From contig NC_058339.1 in assembly GCF_905475395.1 (NCBI RefSeq), positions 54,321,172 through 54,385,171 on the forward strand: 64,000 nt of DNA. The letters are read 5' to 3'. Below are positions 35,198 to 47,289 of this stretch, in pieces. The notes below the pieces were generated by a model. That model did no database searches. It was not told the origin of the DNA and saw nothing but the letters and a program-made list of their open reading frames with translations. The translations under genes and the position numbers were made by a program. The first letter of the stretch is position 1; each line of letters starts with the position of its first letter. This DNA is from Chrysoperla carnea. Its lineage: Eukaryota; Arthropoda; Insecta; Neuroptera; Chrysopidae.

Positions 35198-38100
35198 GTA
35201 AGTTTATTTTTATTTTTACTTAATATGTGACCTATAATACTTTTCCTTAGATTTAATTAATTCATTTTCTTAAAAATATAAAAAACTTGCATAATTGTGT
35301 GGCATAACATTGGAAAGTCGGAGAGGTTAATACAAACGTATTCTATATTTTCTTATACAATTTGCCGAAAAAATATTCTTTGCGGAACAACTAAAATTTT
35401 TTAATTCTTTCAGTTTCTAATGTTATGGAGCACAATTTTGCAACACCCTACAAAATTATAACTTTACAGCTGAGTAATTTCCAAAACTTTAACATTTGAT
35501 AAAGATAGTTATCAAACAACTTGTAGTAGCATCTATTGCCTTGTTCGAATAATCCCAACCAAAAGTCTTAATAAACAGAAATCAATAGACGTACCGACGT
35601 CTTGTGCTAGATGTGTTTACCTACTCATAAAAGTTAATTTAAGTTCTACATAAAATCCCACTTTTCGGTTTGAAAATCAAAAATGGAAACCATACCACAT
35701 TAAGGTAGTACGAGCGTTATGGCAAGTTTTGACTTGTGGTTGAAATTATTTGTACCTTATTTTCAACATTTATGATGAATTTTGCTATAACTTCATGAAT
35801 GTATACGAAAAATAGGAATAATGCCTAAGTCTGACATCTATCTTGGTTTTCGAAATATCGAAAGCGAAATAATTAAACAAAATTTTCATTTTTCGATATT
35901 TTTAAAACTACGCCAGATATCGATTAAGTTGAAAAAATATATATTTTTAATTTGTGTCCTCACTACCGTGTTCAGACATCCTTAATTAGTAGTGCACAAC
36001 GGGTTTTTTGTTTTCAATAATTTATTAAGATTCCATTTACCGTTTTCCCATAAAACTAATATTAAATATACCTACTTTTGAAGTCATTTATTTATTCAAA
36101 TAATCGGGCAACTTTCCCTAAAATTTTCAGAATTGATTTAGACTTACAATTAGTTCAACTTCATATAAAAAAATCAAGCTTTTTAATTAAAATTGCCTTG
36201 GTGTTCGTAGATCCTCAAATCCGAAATCGTATTTTTTTTTAAGAACATTGCGAAATAGAAACCATATCACATTAAATATTTAGAACCTTTTTCAAAATTA
36301 GTACCTATTTTAAAAAACTTCAATTTAAAAAATTTGTTATTGGTTTTTCAAAATTTATGTGAATCGTAGTAATTGAAAAGTAAAGTTTTTTGTTACCAAA
36401 AACGATAACTTTAGATTTTTAAGGTCAAACAAGTCATCAATTTCGTGACTAAAACGCTATATACACACACGTTTTAACTGTACAATATACAAAAAAATAT
36501 TATATATTTTGTAAATCAATCAGGCGCGTTATATTTACTTCTCTCGATAAATTTCTATTGTAAGTTTGTTTGTAAATATTGTTATTGTAATATTCTTCTG
36601 ACCTACTACAGAAAACCAATTTATTATTTTCAATTTTTTCCAAAATTATATAATGGCTCTGTATATGTAAAGGTGATCTTAAAATGTTATCTATCGAATT
36701 ATTACCATCGAAACCACCAAAAATCGAAATACTTAGGATACTATAAATATGAAGGGTACCGAGTCGCTGTGGAATCAAAAAAATGATACGGGTAGGAAAA
36801 TAATGGCTTCAACGCCGCTCATATCAACGAGTAGGGAGGTGTGCAATACTTCCAACGGGATTCTTCCCAGACTAACTTCACTATCATAAGGAAATTTCCA
36901 ACGAGATTTCTGACGAAATCTGACTTTAATAGATGTAATTTATATCTCAGTAGAATAAAAAAAGCAATTTTCGATTGTTTCACCTCAAAACCGAAAACCA
37001 TCCGCCCTCTTGGGATCCTCAACAGGATCATATAACTGCGTTTTTATTTAAAGAGGTTATATTTTAAAACTTCAGTCTTGAAATAGTAAGTTGGCAATAA
37101 TCTAATAGGCTGACTTTTGATAATAATCCAAAGCAACATTAATTTTAAACGTTTATTAAAATATTAAAATATAAACACCAAACTTAATCTCGTAGAGATT
37201 TTAGGTAACTTTAGGTGAATAATTCATGATACGCCGCGAGGTCTAAGGTGAGAAGCACCTACACTTTTACACTTTCCTGCAGGGTTATCGCGCCACGTTC
37301 TTTCTTCCAGAAAAAATTATCTTTTATATGACTAGCTAGCTAATCGCCACTACTCTTATTTTCAATTGAACATTTTCTGTACAGAACCCTTTGATGAAAA
37401 ACTTCCACACGTATTCGAACTTTTTTAACAATAATAATATTTACAAAAAGATTTTTATTTTATACTTTTCAATCATAATTAGTCATTTGTTTAAATCTGT
37501 CACAAACACGACTTGAATCCAGCATTAAAACATCGTTGCCAAGAAGAATTGCAGTAAAAAATGTCACCTTAGTAAAATATATAACAGAAAGATAATTTAA
37601 CTTTCTCGTAATATGAGAATTTTGTGTATATCTTAAACATTCTTGATATCAACACTCTTACCCCCTCCCCCTCCCACCCGGTGCCTGTTCCTCGTAAATA
37701 TATTAAATGTTTTATCTAGAAGATGCACTATGAATATGATCTGTAAATATCACCTATGTATATACACATAGAACTTGCATACATTTAAGTCTTGCTTATC
37801 ATTACTTTACATTCGTGAAGTATTACATAAACTTGCTTTTAACATGTGCATACAATTTCTTATCTATTATGGAAATGTTTCTTATCGTATGAAAGCAAAA
37901 CGTGATAAATTATTTAATACGTTAGTAAAATTCTTATGGCTCAGTGAAATTTCCTTCGATTTACAAGAAAATGCAGTTATGTTTGATTAATCTATGATAA
38001 TATTACCTTTTAAAACTCTGAATATACGTTAGATTATTCTAGAAACTAGTCTATCGCCTTAATCGCCCTGCATCATGAGCAGGGCATTTATACTGCCACT

Positions 38101-41100
38101 TAGGTATATGGTACAAGAATCTACGGCCCTGGTTTACCACTTCAAGGTAAAAAAAATCATTACGCTTCTCATGAAAATTACAAACTTAATTTAGTAAGTT
38201 TTTATCTTATTCTGCACAATGATAATTCGCAGATGATTCGAATCAAAAATCATAAGTAAAGGAATAGAATTCTCTCAGTATTTATATGACGATTTTTGAA
38301 GCGAGAATATTCGAAATGTTTACATTACCCTCACATTTACTAGTCAGATCCGTAAAGTTTGTAAACTTTGAACCAACTTAGAGAAAATAAACCCAATTCG
38401 CTGTGTAATGTAATCAGCTTGATTTTTGTGCCAAATTCTGACGTGAAAGAAAAGCTTGCCCGTTTGATGATCGTCCCAAACGCTTCTTTTGTTATTTTAA
38501 CCTGTAGAATCAATCCTAAGTACAATATATTTTGGTTCGAATACACCTCCTTCCGAGGCGCTTTACATCTGAAGGAAGTACCTAATTCTCGCAAATCTAC
38601 ACAGCGCTTTTGTTTTCAATTATTTTTCCCAGGAAAAAACAACTTTGAACTTTAGTTGTAGACAACTTTCATGATAGCTGCGATTTATTACTGAACGATT
38701 TAAGTTAAAAAAGCTTTCCCGCTTTGTTTTAAAAAAATTTGTTTTTACCTAATTTTATTCCTGTGCCAAGTCGAAACGCTTCTCGGGTAAAAAAGTCGAA
38801 TTCATTAAACGTAAATTACGGATTCGCTATGTTATTCCAAGTGCTTTTACCTGCTAAACGGTGACAATTCCTATAAAATATTGGCAAAACAGTCTCTTTT
38901 CATTTGAAGAAAACATTTAATATTTATATATAATGTAGGTAAAATAAAGTCAAACAAAGGAATTTATTTCGAATTGTGGTTTTACATAAATTGAGTCAAA
39001 CAATCTCTTCAGACAGTCAACAAACTTAGCTTTACATCCTGTATATCATAATATGAAGGTGAAAACAAACACATTTCGCTCCAAAAAAATTGTGAAAAAA
39101 AAATCCACATCTGAAAAAAAAATCTACTAGATAGAGTTTCTATGCCAAGAATAAACTATAACATATATCTCATTGTCGTTTCGTTGTCATGGGGTTAATT
39201 GCCTTATTTCACTTTATACTCCGTACTGTATCTGTACAAAACATATTCTAGGTCAGAGTGTTGAAGAGAATCACATCTAGTGTTGTTTGTATTGTTTATT
39301 TGCTGTCACAAAAGTAACTTCACGGGTCGTCTCACCGTCATATTTTTTGTATTTATTTTGTAGTTACTTTTTTTGTGTTGTTGCTTGCATTTTAATTTTA
39401 CAACAACAACAAAATGAAATGGTTCTTTTTTAACAATCTGTTTCTATACATCCTTTCAAACAAAAAATTTGTATATGAAAGATGATGAAGTATTATATAG
39501 AATTTTTTGCAAAAAGATTATGTCAAACTTAAGTGTTATGATTGTTACTCTTCATACAAAAAATTATTCCCACCGGAATAAATTAGTATATATAGTTTGT
39601 TGGTTTCTTATATTATCCAGGGATTCATTATATATTGCGTATTTTATCGTATATCCAATTTTAGACTAAGAGCTTTCTGAGCAATTTTAAGAAATTGGTA
39701 AACATACCTTCATAAACCCGAACGACGACAGTCAAATTATTTCGCCAGCCTTGAGTAGCGTCAACTAGATCGCACAATGTTATTGAAATTTTTTATTTTT
39801 TTAAACAAGTTGGTTGATTTTCCTTGTGAAGTAGTAGATCTGAGGAAGATACTCAAGTCGGTAGATCTAACTGGAAGTTGGAAGTTGCTATAGAATGCCA
39901 ACGCTACCATGGAATTTTATTTTGCTCCTCACTATGCTTTCTTTTTCCAAATTTTGCAAGTTTATCTACCATACTGTTCCACATCTCAATACTATGTTCA
40001 GGTATTCAATCAAAGAGGATCTTAGTTCATCGAATTCATGGCAGTCTGTTCGACAACTCCTTACTTTGTTTTCCGAGTATAACGTGAATTTTGAAAGCCG
40101 AATAATCAAAGACAGACTTTGGCGCTAAGAATGTAATTAAAACAAAAACAGCTACTATATTTTTTTGAATCAGTTAACGTACAACAAACCCCTTTTGATT
40201 TTTTCGTGAATAGGATTTGTAGGATTTTGATAAGCTCAAAATTTAATATCTAGCCTCGTTTTTCAGCTTTGAAAATAGCCTTTTTGGAGTTTTTCCAAAC
40301 ATTAAGCTGTTAATATCTCGAAAATGGAGAACTTTATGAAAAACGAAAAAATCTAAAACTAGTAAATTTGCATTTAACTCACTCCTTCCCCTACCATATA
40401 TGTAATATACGATGTTCCGCCCAGATCCACGTGCTCTGTAATTGGATAAATTTACTGTTTTTTTATAAATTTTTGTTTTTAATTATATCGAAAAATAGGA
40501 ATAAGATCGAAATTTTGTAAAAATCTTTTTTGTTGGTCTTGATAGGCTTAATTTTGTAGTATACTTTTCTACTACCAATTAAAGTTCAACCTATATATGC
40601 TTAATATATAATACCCTTATGTAAGTTTGATCCTTAGTATCTAAAAAACCCAGAGTTCTAAACTTTTGACTGTGGAAACTTTTGATTTATTAATCAGAAA
40701 CTACCAGAGTCAACAAACTTCAAAATATTTTATAGATAACAAGGTCCTTTCCCTCATGGAATTGATTTATCACTTTGATTTCGAAATTTAAAAAATAGTC
40801 GATAGCAACAATTGACACCGATGAAATAAAAGATCCGTTAAGTTTCGTTTTCATCAAATGTTAAAGTTTTTTTGTATACAATTTCTAAGTTTCTTTGAAC
40901 CTAGAAGTGAACGGCCTATATAAACACATAATAACCGCAGCATACATAAGAAGGTATTTCAAACACAAAATAGAATAATTTTATTTCACATGACAGAACA
41001 TCAAAACTGGTTTGGAATGGATGATCAACTCGGTCCAGTTGCAATATCAATACGTCGTGAACGAGTCAATCCAAGTCTATCTAATGGCAATGGTTCTAGT

Positions 41101-44100
41101 GACAATAACACAACCGCATCTTCAACCTCATCCACATCACTATCAACAAATAATTCAAATCAGTATCAATATCGTTTAGTTATACGTACATCCGAATTAC
41201 TAACGTTACGTGGTGCGGTCTTAGAAGATGCTATACCGAATTTAAAATCGACAGGGAGTAGTAAAGCAATGAATACAAAAGAAGTACTGGAGTATGTTGC
41301 CCCTGAAATACAATTATCATGTTTACGATTGGGTGTTAATTCACCGCAGACCGAAGAACAATTATTAAAATTAGATGAACAAGGTTTAACAAGTCATTAT
41401 AAAGTTGGTATTATGTATTGTAAAGCGGGACAATCTTCGGAAGAGGAAATGTACAATAATGAAGAAGCTGGACCTGCATTTTTAGAATTTTTAGATACAA
41501 TTGGACAACGTGTTCGGCTCAAGGGATTTGATAAATATAAAGCGGGCTTGGATAATAAAAGTAAGTTTCAAATTTTGTTTCAATTTTAATATACTTATAT
41601 ATAACTTATTTTCTAAACCAGACCTATAATAACTAACATAGTTTATTGTTTAGATATCCTTTATTTAAAAAAATGTTTCAAACATCAGTTATCTCAGTTA
41701 GTAAAATTTAAAAATTACATCTCCAAGTTTTAAAATGAGCTACAGCATACTGTATGTAGCTTGAAGAATTCTAGCCCTAGAATTCAATCTCTAACTTTTG
41801 TTACTATTCAGGAAATGTGATTATTCTGTTTTCGAATTTGTCCTACGGTTTAAATAAAGACAGTTCTGATGATGCTTACAAGAATAAATTTAATTATTCG
41901 ATTATCAACTCTTCATCCAAGTGCAATAATATCGCATACAAATTGCAAACCACTCCAGCATCTGTTGGCTCAGGTGTCCATAATCATAAAAAGCAGTGGG
42001 CTTGGTTCCCATCCAAATCAGGACTCTATATTTCTTCATACGATGCTGATCTTAGGAATGTTAAAACAAAATAGCAAAACCACATTTATCCCAAAAGTGA
42101 TATCAGAAGAATAAATATTCATATTCCCATCCAAATCAGGACTCTATATTTCTTCATACGATGCTGATGTTAGGAATGTTAAAACAAAATAGCAAAATCA
42201 CATTTATCCCAAAAGTGATATCAGAAGAATAAATATTCATTTCATGGCATCGTAGAATTATGTATTATGTTTCCGGAAAATTCACTTTTTCAAATTATAA
42301 ATTACATCTTCGATGGCACCGAGATTAATCATCCAACTATTCTCTTCTCTTAACACTGGTACGGAATTTGATTAGTATATTAACATTTTTATTCTTTTAT
42401 TTTCTAGCTGATTCGACTGGAACATATTCAGTGTATTCACAATATCAAGATTGTGAAATAATGTTTCATGTTTCAACAATGTTGCCTTTCACACCTAACA
42501 ATCGTCAACAATTACTACGAAAACGACATATTGGCAATGATATAGTTACAATTGTCTTTCAAGAGCCTGGTGCTCAACCATTTACACCAAAAAATATACG
42601 ATCACAATTTCAACATGTTTTTATTATTGTCCGAGCTGTAAATCCTTGTTCGGACAATACACAGTACTTAGTAGCAGTTAGTCGATCAAAAGAAGTGCCA
42701 GTATTTGGACCACCAATCAAAGATGGTGCGAAATTTCCAAAGTCAAAACAATTTGCTGATTTTTTACTGGCGAAAGTAATCAATGCAGAAAATGCTGCAC
42801 ATAGATCAGAGAAATTTGCTACAATGGCTACACGAACACGCCAAGAATACTTAAAAGATTTAGCTACCAATTATGTTACAGCATCGATTGTGGATACTGG
42901 TCAAAAATTCTGTAAGTAGACATTTTGCTAATCCAGTTCGACGTAGAATAAGAGTTAAGATTTTCAGCCAGGTTTGAATATCTATCTCAAAGGTAAGTAT
43001 TTCAATCAGTAACCACCGTCTTTACTCTTATTTTGCGTAATTCTAGGGTAAAATTTAGTTAATGCCAAAAATGCAGAAGGATAATAAATTCTGTTCTTCT
43101 TTATAGCTATTTTTGGTGGCAAGAAAAAAGAAAAACCACGCCCTGGTTTCATAAGTGACGCTATTCAAAGAGGTGCAATTTGTTGGCAAGTTATTCTCGA
43201 TGATAGTGGACAATCCTCTTTAGTAGATTGCTTTCTAGGAATTTCTACAGATAGTTTAGTATTAATTGAAGAGTGCTCCAGGCAAATTGTGTTTGTGACT
43301 CCATGCAAATCAATTTTGGGTTGGTTAGCGCATGCAAGTAGTCTTCGAATATATCATCACCAGGGTGAATGTACCACAATTCATATGCGTGAATCGAGTA
43401 GTGATCGCGATGAATTGATGGAAATCGTAGCCCGTTTACGTGCAGTAACTCAAGCGTGTCCTGTTCAAGAACTCTCACTACGCCGAAATCCAATGGGTCA
43501 ACTTGGTTTTCATGTCCAACCGGATGGTGTGGTCACTCAAGTTGAAAGTATGGGGTTAGCATGGCAAGCTGGACTTCGGCAAGGCGCACGTCTTGTAGAA
43601 ATATGTAAAATAGCTGTGTCTACTTTATCACATGACCAAATGGTGGATTTATTAAAAACTTCAGTTTTGGTAACCGTAACTGTGATCCCAGCACAAAATG
43701 ACAATACGGCACGTCGTGGTTGCTCATTACAAAATTGTAAATTTAATGCTGGCAATTATGAAGGTGATTATGAAAATGTAAATGGTGAAGACCGTCGGGA
43801 TAGTATTCGAGGAAAAGGTGCACAATTACAACAAGCTGTGCCTGGTAATCATCGACGAAGGTATGAACGAAGTTTTTCACCACCACGTTCGAGTAATAGC
43901 TCTGGATATGGTACTGGAAGCAGTAGTAAATCCTTTCATGATCCACGATTTTCGTTAAATCCAGAGGTAAGAACAATTTTATTCGAAATTAACATAATAT
44001 TTGCCAATACAAAATAATAACTTTTCTCATTTTCCAGGGTACAATGACAAGTTCATCCAGTGGACATTCAAGTGATGATCGTTGGTATGAATTATTAGAA

Positions 44101-47100
44101 CCACCAGAAAATGGCCATTCTTTACAAGGTACAACCCCTCCTCCATTACCAGCACGTATTGGTAACGCACCAAATAGTGCATTTCAATCCGTAACACCCA
44201 AACAAAGTATTGAAAATGTAGCCCAAATGTCACATTCAAAGTCACAAGTTCAAATCTCACCAAAGCATCAAAATACAACTTCAACGCCACAACATACAAA
44301 ATTACACAGCACACATTCATTACCGCTATCGCATGGTAATTATTCGTTATCAACAAACAATACTCCAAATCATGTCCGACATATTGATTTCGAACATAAA
44401 ATCAGTTGTTTAAAAACATCAATGAATGATTCACGGCCGTTGCCACGTACTGCTAACATCGAGTACCTTCGAACACCTTCAAAAACTGGTACATATTCCA
44501 CGGAAAATTCTACAAATCATTCCACGGATACACTTAAAAGTGATGGACATTCAACAGATACCAGTTCCACTAGTGATAGACAATATGGCTTACTTAGCGA
44601 AGACGAATTATCAGCTGGTAGTCAAAGTGGAAATGTTTCACCGAAATTACGTAGATCACAAAAGGGTCGCACACAAAATCTTACTCCATCTAATAGCCGT
44701 AATCAAAGTCCTCGCCCTTTAAATAATGGTGAAACCACGCGACTTCGACCTGGTGTCACAACGCGAAATAACATTAATCGAAATAGCGCAAATTTAAGTT
44801 CCAGTACACTGCAAGAGGATTTAATGAAATTAATTAACCCCGATTACATGATGAATGAAAATGCGGAAAATCCACAAAAAACAGAAACAAAGGAAAATCG
44901 TGTAAAATGTCGATCACGTGAAAATATAAATAATTCACAAACAAATCATCACCAAGTGAATGGCAATCAAACAGAAGTCATATTTACAACAGCTAGACCG
45001 GCAACTGTTATTTCAAATGCAAGTACGGCTTCAAGTCCTGCACTTTCTGAAAAGAAAGATGAACGAAATTCACCAATTGTGCCAAATAATTTACAAAAGA
45101 AGAATACAAATTTTACACTGTCCCCTGAGGTTTTACCTCTACCAGATGCTGGTGAAATGGATTGGCCAAGTTTAGTTGATACTGCAACTCGTGCAATGTT
45201 ACATGTGAAAGATGATTCTGAAAATTTAAATGCATCAGATGCATGTATTTCAGAAACTGTACGAAACGGAGAAAATTTAGGACATTGGGTGGACGATGTA
45301 GCTGAAAGGTTAGGTTTAGATGCATCGATTACATCAACGTAAGTAATTTTTATATTTTTCATTCATTTATTTTTGCGTGTTTTAATAAAATTATTTCGCT
45401 AAACTTAGTAAGCTAAACTCGAAATAATTTTTGCATGTTATTTTTCTGTAAAAAAGTATTTCTCAGTAAATTATTAGTTCGTTAAAAATTACTGACAAAA
45501 TCTAATATTTTGCTTTAGGATAAAATACAAGAAACGGATTTTTATTACTGAGAATTGTAAGTCAAAATTTATAGTAGTTTTAAAAAAATTTTTTATTGAA
45601 TATCTTTGCAACTTAAGTAGAGGATACATTTTTCAAAATTCTTTCACTTTAGATTTTTAATATTTTAATTTTTTTTTTTTGTAAATATATTAAAAAGCGG
45701 TGTAATTTCTTTTTAGCACCTTTAAACTTAAAAAATCTTTTCTTTTGTTAATAATATGTAAATTTTCCCAAAAAATTTCTGTAAATTTTTGTCATAAAAT
45801 GGATTATGGATCAGAGTTTTATGTACTAACCACAAAGTCTAATTTATCCAATCAAAAATGTAATAAACACCAAAAAAAATTAAACAGTTGTTTTATGATG
45901 TACTACTAGACAATTTACGCACGCTTTAGGCAATATTAAGTCTGTAGGTATTTTAGAACAGGATATTATTTATTGTTTTGCCCTCTGCCCAGTGGTTTTT
46001 GTCATTAAAATAGATCTTGCACCAGTCGACATAAACGTAAAGAATGAAGTTAGTAATTGCAATAAATATAGAGAATGAAATAAGTAATTTGGATAATAGT
46101 CAAGATCAATGCTTGAAAGTAGATAATATTAAACGCACTAGTAAAACTGAACAGTTTATAATCAACAATAATTATAAATATTATATCATTCATTATAATT
46201 CAAGAGATGGTGACACATTTAGAGCACGGATTTAACCCATCTAGTTATGTAGCTTAAACGTATCGTCAATGAGATCGGGATATTTTTAAGCTTGCCTACA
46301 TTAGTGCTCTAAATGTATCACCAGCTCTTGGACTATTTATGCTTCTTGCTTTCTAGACAAATTTTAATATTATTTTTCTTAAACATTAAATATTATTTAA
46401 ACTTTAAGATGATGTAGAAACTATTAAAAGATAAATATCATAACACTGCTAATAGCGAAGTAGTTACCGCATAATCGCACGTATTGTAAATTAAACAAAT
46501 TAATTCCCAATATTTATGTAGTTATGTAAAAAAGACATCTCCTTCTATATGACTTCAACCTTAAACCTAAAAGTAACTATTCGAGCGCCAGGCATTTATT
46601 AAGGAATCATCCAAATATCGCCGTATACTAAATACCTGTTTTGTAGGGATGTAGAAAAAGTCGTAACTTCTGTATATTTTGTTGTAATTCAATAGCTTTA
46701 TTATATTCTTTAAAAAATACCTGAATTTCATTTAGCATGTACCTACCTACTTGTCTTTTATTTAGTATTTTCGACCTAATTGTAGTTTAAACTTCACTTT
46801 GCTTCCCTCCTTAAAAGTTTTTTAGGCGGTATTCGAAATCGTTGTACGTCTACCGACACTTAAAGTTTCGTTATTCCACTGTAAACCAAATGAGTGAATT
46901 TTAAAAACTAGTACATATATCATAAAACAAAGTGTAAAAAAAATTTTGTAAAATAGTTTTAAAATCAAATTAACTTTTAAAATTTAGTATAAAATTTATT
47001 TTGATTTAATTTTACTTCTAGTATAAGCACAAGTACCAGTGTTCCCGAACTACAAAGTCATGTTACGGAATTAGAGACACGCGTAAGTCGTGAAACAAAA

Positions 47101-47235
47101 CGTCGTATGTCATTAGAGGATGAAGTTCGTCGTTTACGTGAAGAAAATCGTCGATTACAGGATGAATCACAAGCCGCAGCTCATCAATTACGTCGATTCA
47201 CTGAATGGTTTTTCCAAACGATTGAACGACAATGA
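33799..47235 (+). CDS. SIPA1L: SIPA1-like Rap GTPase-activating protein (six exons; 5' end possibly upstream)
   Basis: Exons 33799-35197, 40997-41560, 42408-42911, 43107-43966, 44038-45338 and 47022-47235 join in one frame: 4842 nt, 1613 codons plus TGA. All five introns are GT-AG and every phase matches. In order the product has a Ser/Asn/Gly-rich N-terminus with conserved [21 protein letters not shown] and FRNEIGGE blocks, a RapGAP domain across exons 2-3 with the Asn thumb in IGND (codon 42536-42538), a PDZ domain in exon 4 with QLGF loop, a long disordered region, and a C-terminal coiled coil ending in FTEWFF. This order is that of the SIPA1L/SPAR family (vertebrate members about 1700-1800 aa), which stimulates GTP hydrolysis by Rap1/Rap2 and acts at actin-rich cortex, junctions and postsynaptic sites. 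The family call is secure. The true N-terminus is not: an in-frame Met lies at 33808, but the exon is open back to its acceptor, so coding may begin further upstream. Confidence 0.95.
35198..40996 (+). other. SIPA1L intron, 5.8 kb
   Basis: The intron runs from GTAAGT to ATGACAG and splits a Glu codon. It holds several short open stretches on both strands (36.5-37.0, 38.3-38.7 and 39.9-40.1 kb) with no recognisable domain, and no exon that would keep frame. A short palindrome lies near 38353-38368. No Helentron-like copy was seen here, unlike the region upstream of 30.7 kb. Confidence 0.85.
40997..41560 (+). CDS. SIPA1L: SIPA1L exon 2 of window (linker and start of RapGAP domain)
   Basis: It opens [22 protein letters not shown], the counterpart of the vertebrate HWNYFG...LGPVAVSIRRE block. 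After a Ser/Thr/Asn insert it continues with [33 protein letters not shown] and [12 protein letters not shown]. It reaches the RapGAP start at [26 protein letters not shown] (split here by the donor at 41561). An in-frame ATG at 40990 precedes the acceptor and is intronic. Confidence 0.93.
42006..42241 (+). repeat. 118-bp tandem duplication in a SIPA1L intron
   Basis: Copies 42006-42123 and 42124-42241 differ at only a few bases (for example GATCTTAGG and GATGTTAGG). The first copy lies in an open stretch (41817-42074) that carries no known domain. It does not touch the exons. Confidence 0.8.
42408..42911 (+). CDS. SIPA1L: SIPA1L exon 3 of window (RapGAP catalytic core)
   Basis: Joining the final A of the previous exon to CT gives the Thr of the TDSTGTYS block. 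The exon encodes the catalytic core: [12 protein letters not shown], then RKRHIGND with the Asn thumb at codon 42536-42538, [13 protein letters not shown], the FQHVFIIVR strand, and [13 protein letters not shown]. In RapGAPs this Asn replaces the arginine finger of RasGAPs, and it is intact, so the protein should be catalytically active. Donor GTAAGT at 42912. Confidence 0.94.
43107..43966 (+). CDS. SIPA1L: SIPA1L exon 4 of window (PDZ domain)
   Basis: It begins [14 protein letters not shown], passes a [15 protein letters not shown] segment typical of the region after RapGAP, then encodes a PDZ domain at about 43458-43690. That domain has [11 protein letters not shown] (carboxylate-binding loop QLGF at 43499-43510), [16 protein letters not shown] and [13 protein letters not shown], nearly as in SIPA1L1. 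The exon ends in an Arg/Ser-rich stretch at GAG before GTAAGA (43967). The following intron is only 71 nt. Confidence 0.94.
44038..45338 (+). CDS. SIPA1L: SIPA1L exon 5 of window (disordered Ser/Thr/Asn/Gln region)
   Basis: It begins [24 protein letters not shown], a block conserved after the PDZ in the family. About 400 low-complexity polar residues follow, with many SP/TP sites suited to phosphorylation. Near the end are [22 protein letters not shown] and [16 protein letters not shown], which look structured. Donor GTAAGT at 45339 splits a Thr codon. A minus-strand open frame over the end is a shadow. Confidence 0.92.
46199..46331. repeat. Inverted repeat in the last SIPA1L intron
   Basis: TTCAAGAGATGGTGACACAT...AGAGCAC (46199-46227) pairs with GTGCTCTAAATGTATCACCA...CTTGGA (46303-46331), three mismatches in 29 bp. 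It is probably the ends of a small MITE. An open frame at 46044-46235 overlaps and is not coding. Confidence 0.6.
47022..47235 (+). CDS. SIPA1L: SIPA1L last exon (coiled coil)
   Basis: Acceptor TTTACTTCTAG. The exon encodes a C-terminal heptad-rich helix ([19 protein letters not shown]... then [15 protein letters not shown]) and ends [19 protein letters not shown] before TGA at 47233. The leucine-zipper-like coiled coil ending in RRFTEWFF matches the C-terminus of SIPA1L proteins, which use it for oligomerisation. Confidence 0.93.
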
Positions 47236-47252
47236 ATGATTAATTTTTTTTA

Positions 47253-47289
47253 AATAAATATGTAGAATAGCGTTTTTTTTCTAAATAAA
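47253..47289 (+). terminator. SIPA1L polyadenylation signals
   Basis: AATAAA occurs at 47253-47258 and 47284-47289, 18 and 49 nt after the stop. Either could end a very short 3' UTR. The DNA is so AT-rich that AATAAA recurs by chance downstream, so longer UTRs are possible. Confidence 0.4.

Noticed and set aside
39410..39470. ACAACAACAACAAAATG as the start of a gene in the SIPA1L intron
   Set aside because: The frame closes within about 20 codons and no donor follows that would keep a frame.
43245..44368. Minus-strand open frames over the PDZ and Ser-rich exons
   Set aside because: Antisense shadows: no splice sites or domains, and the + strand encodes PDZ.
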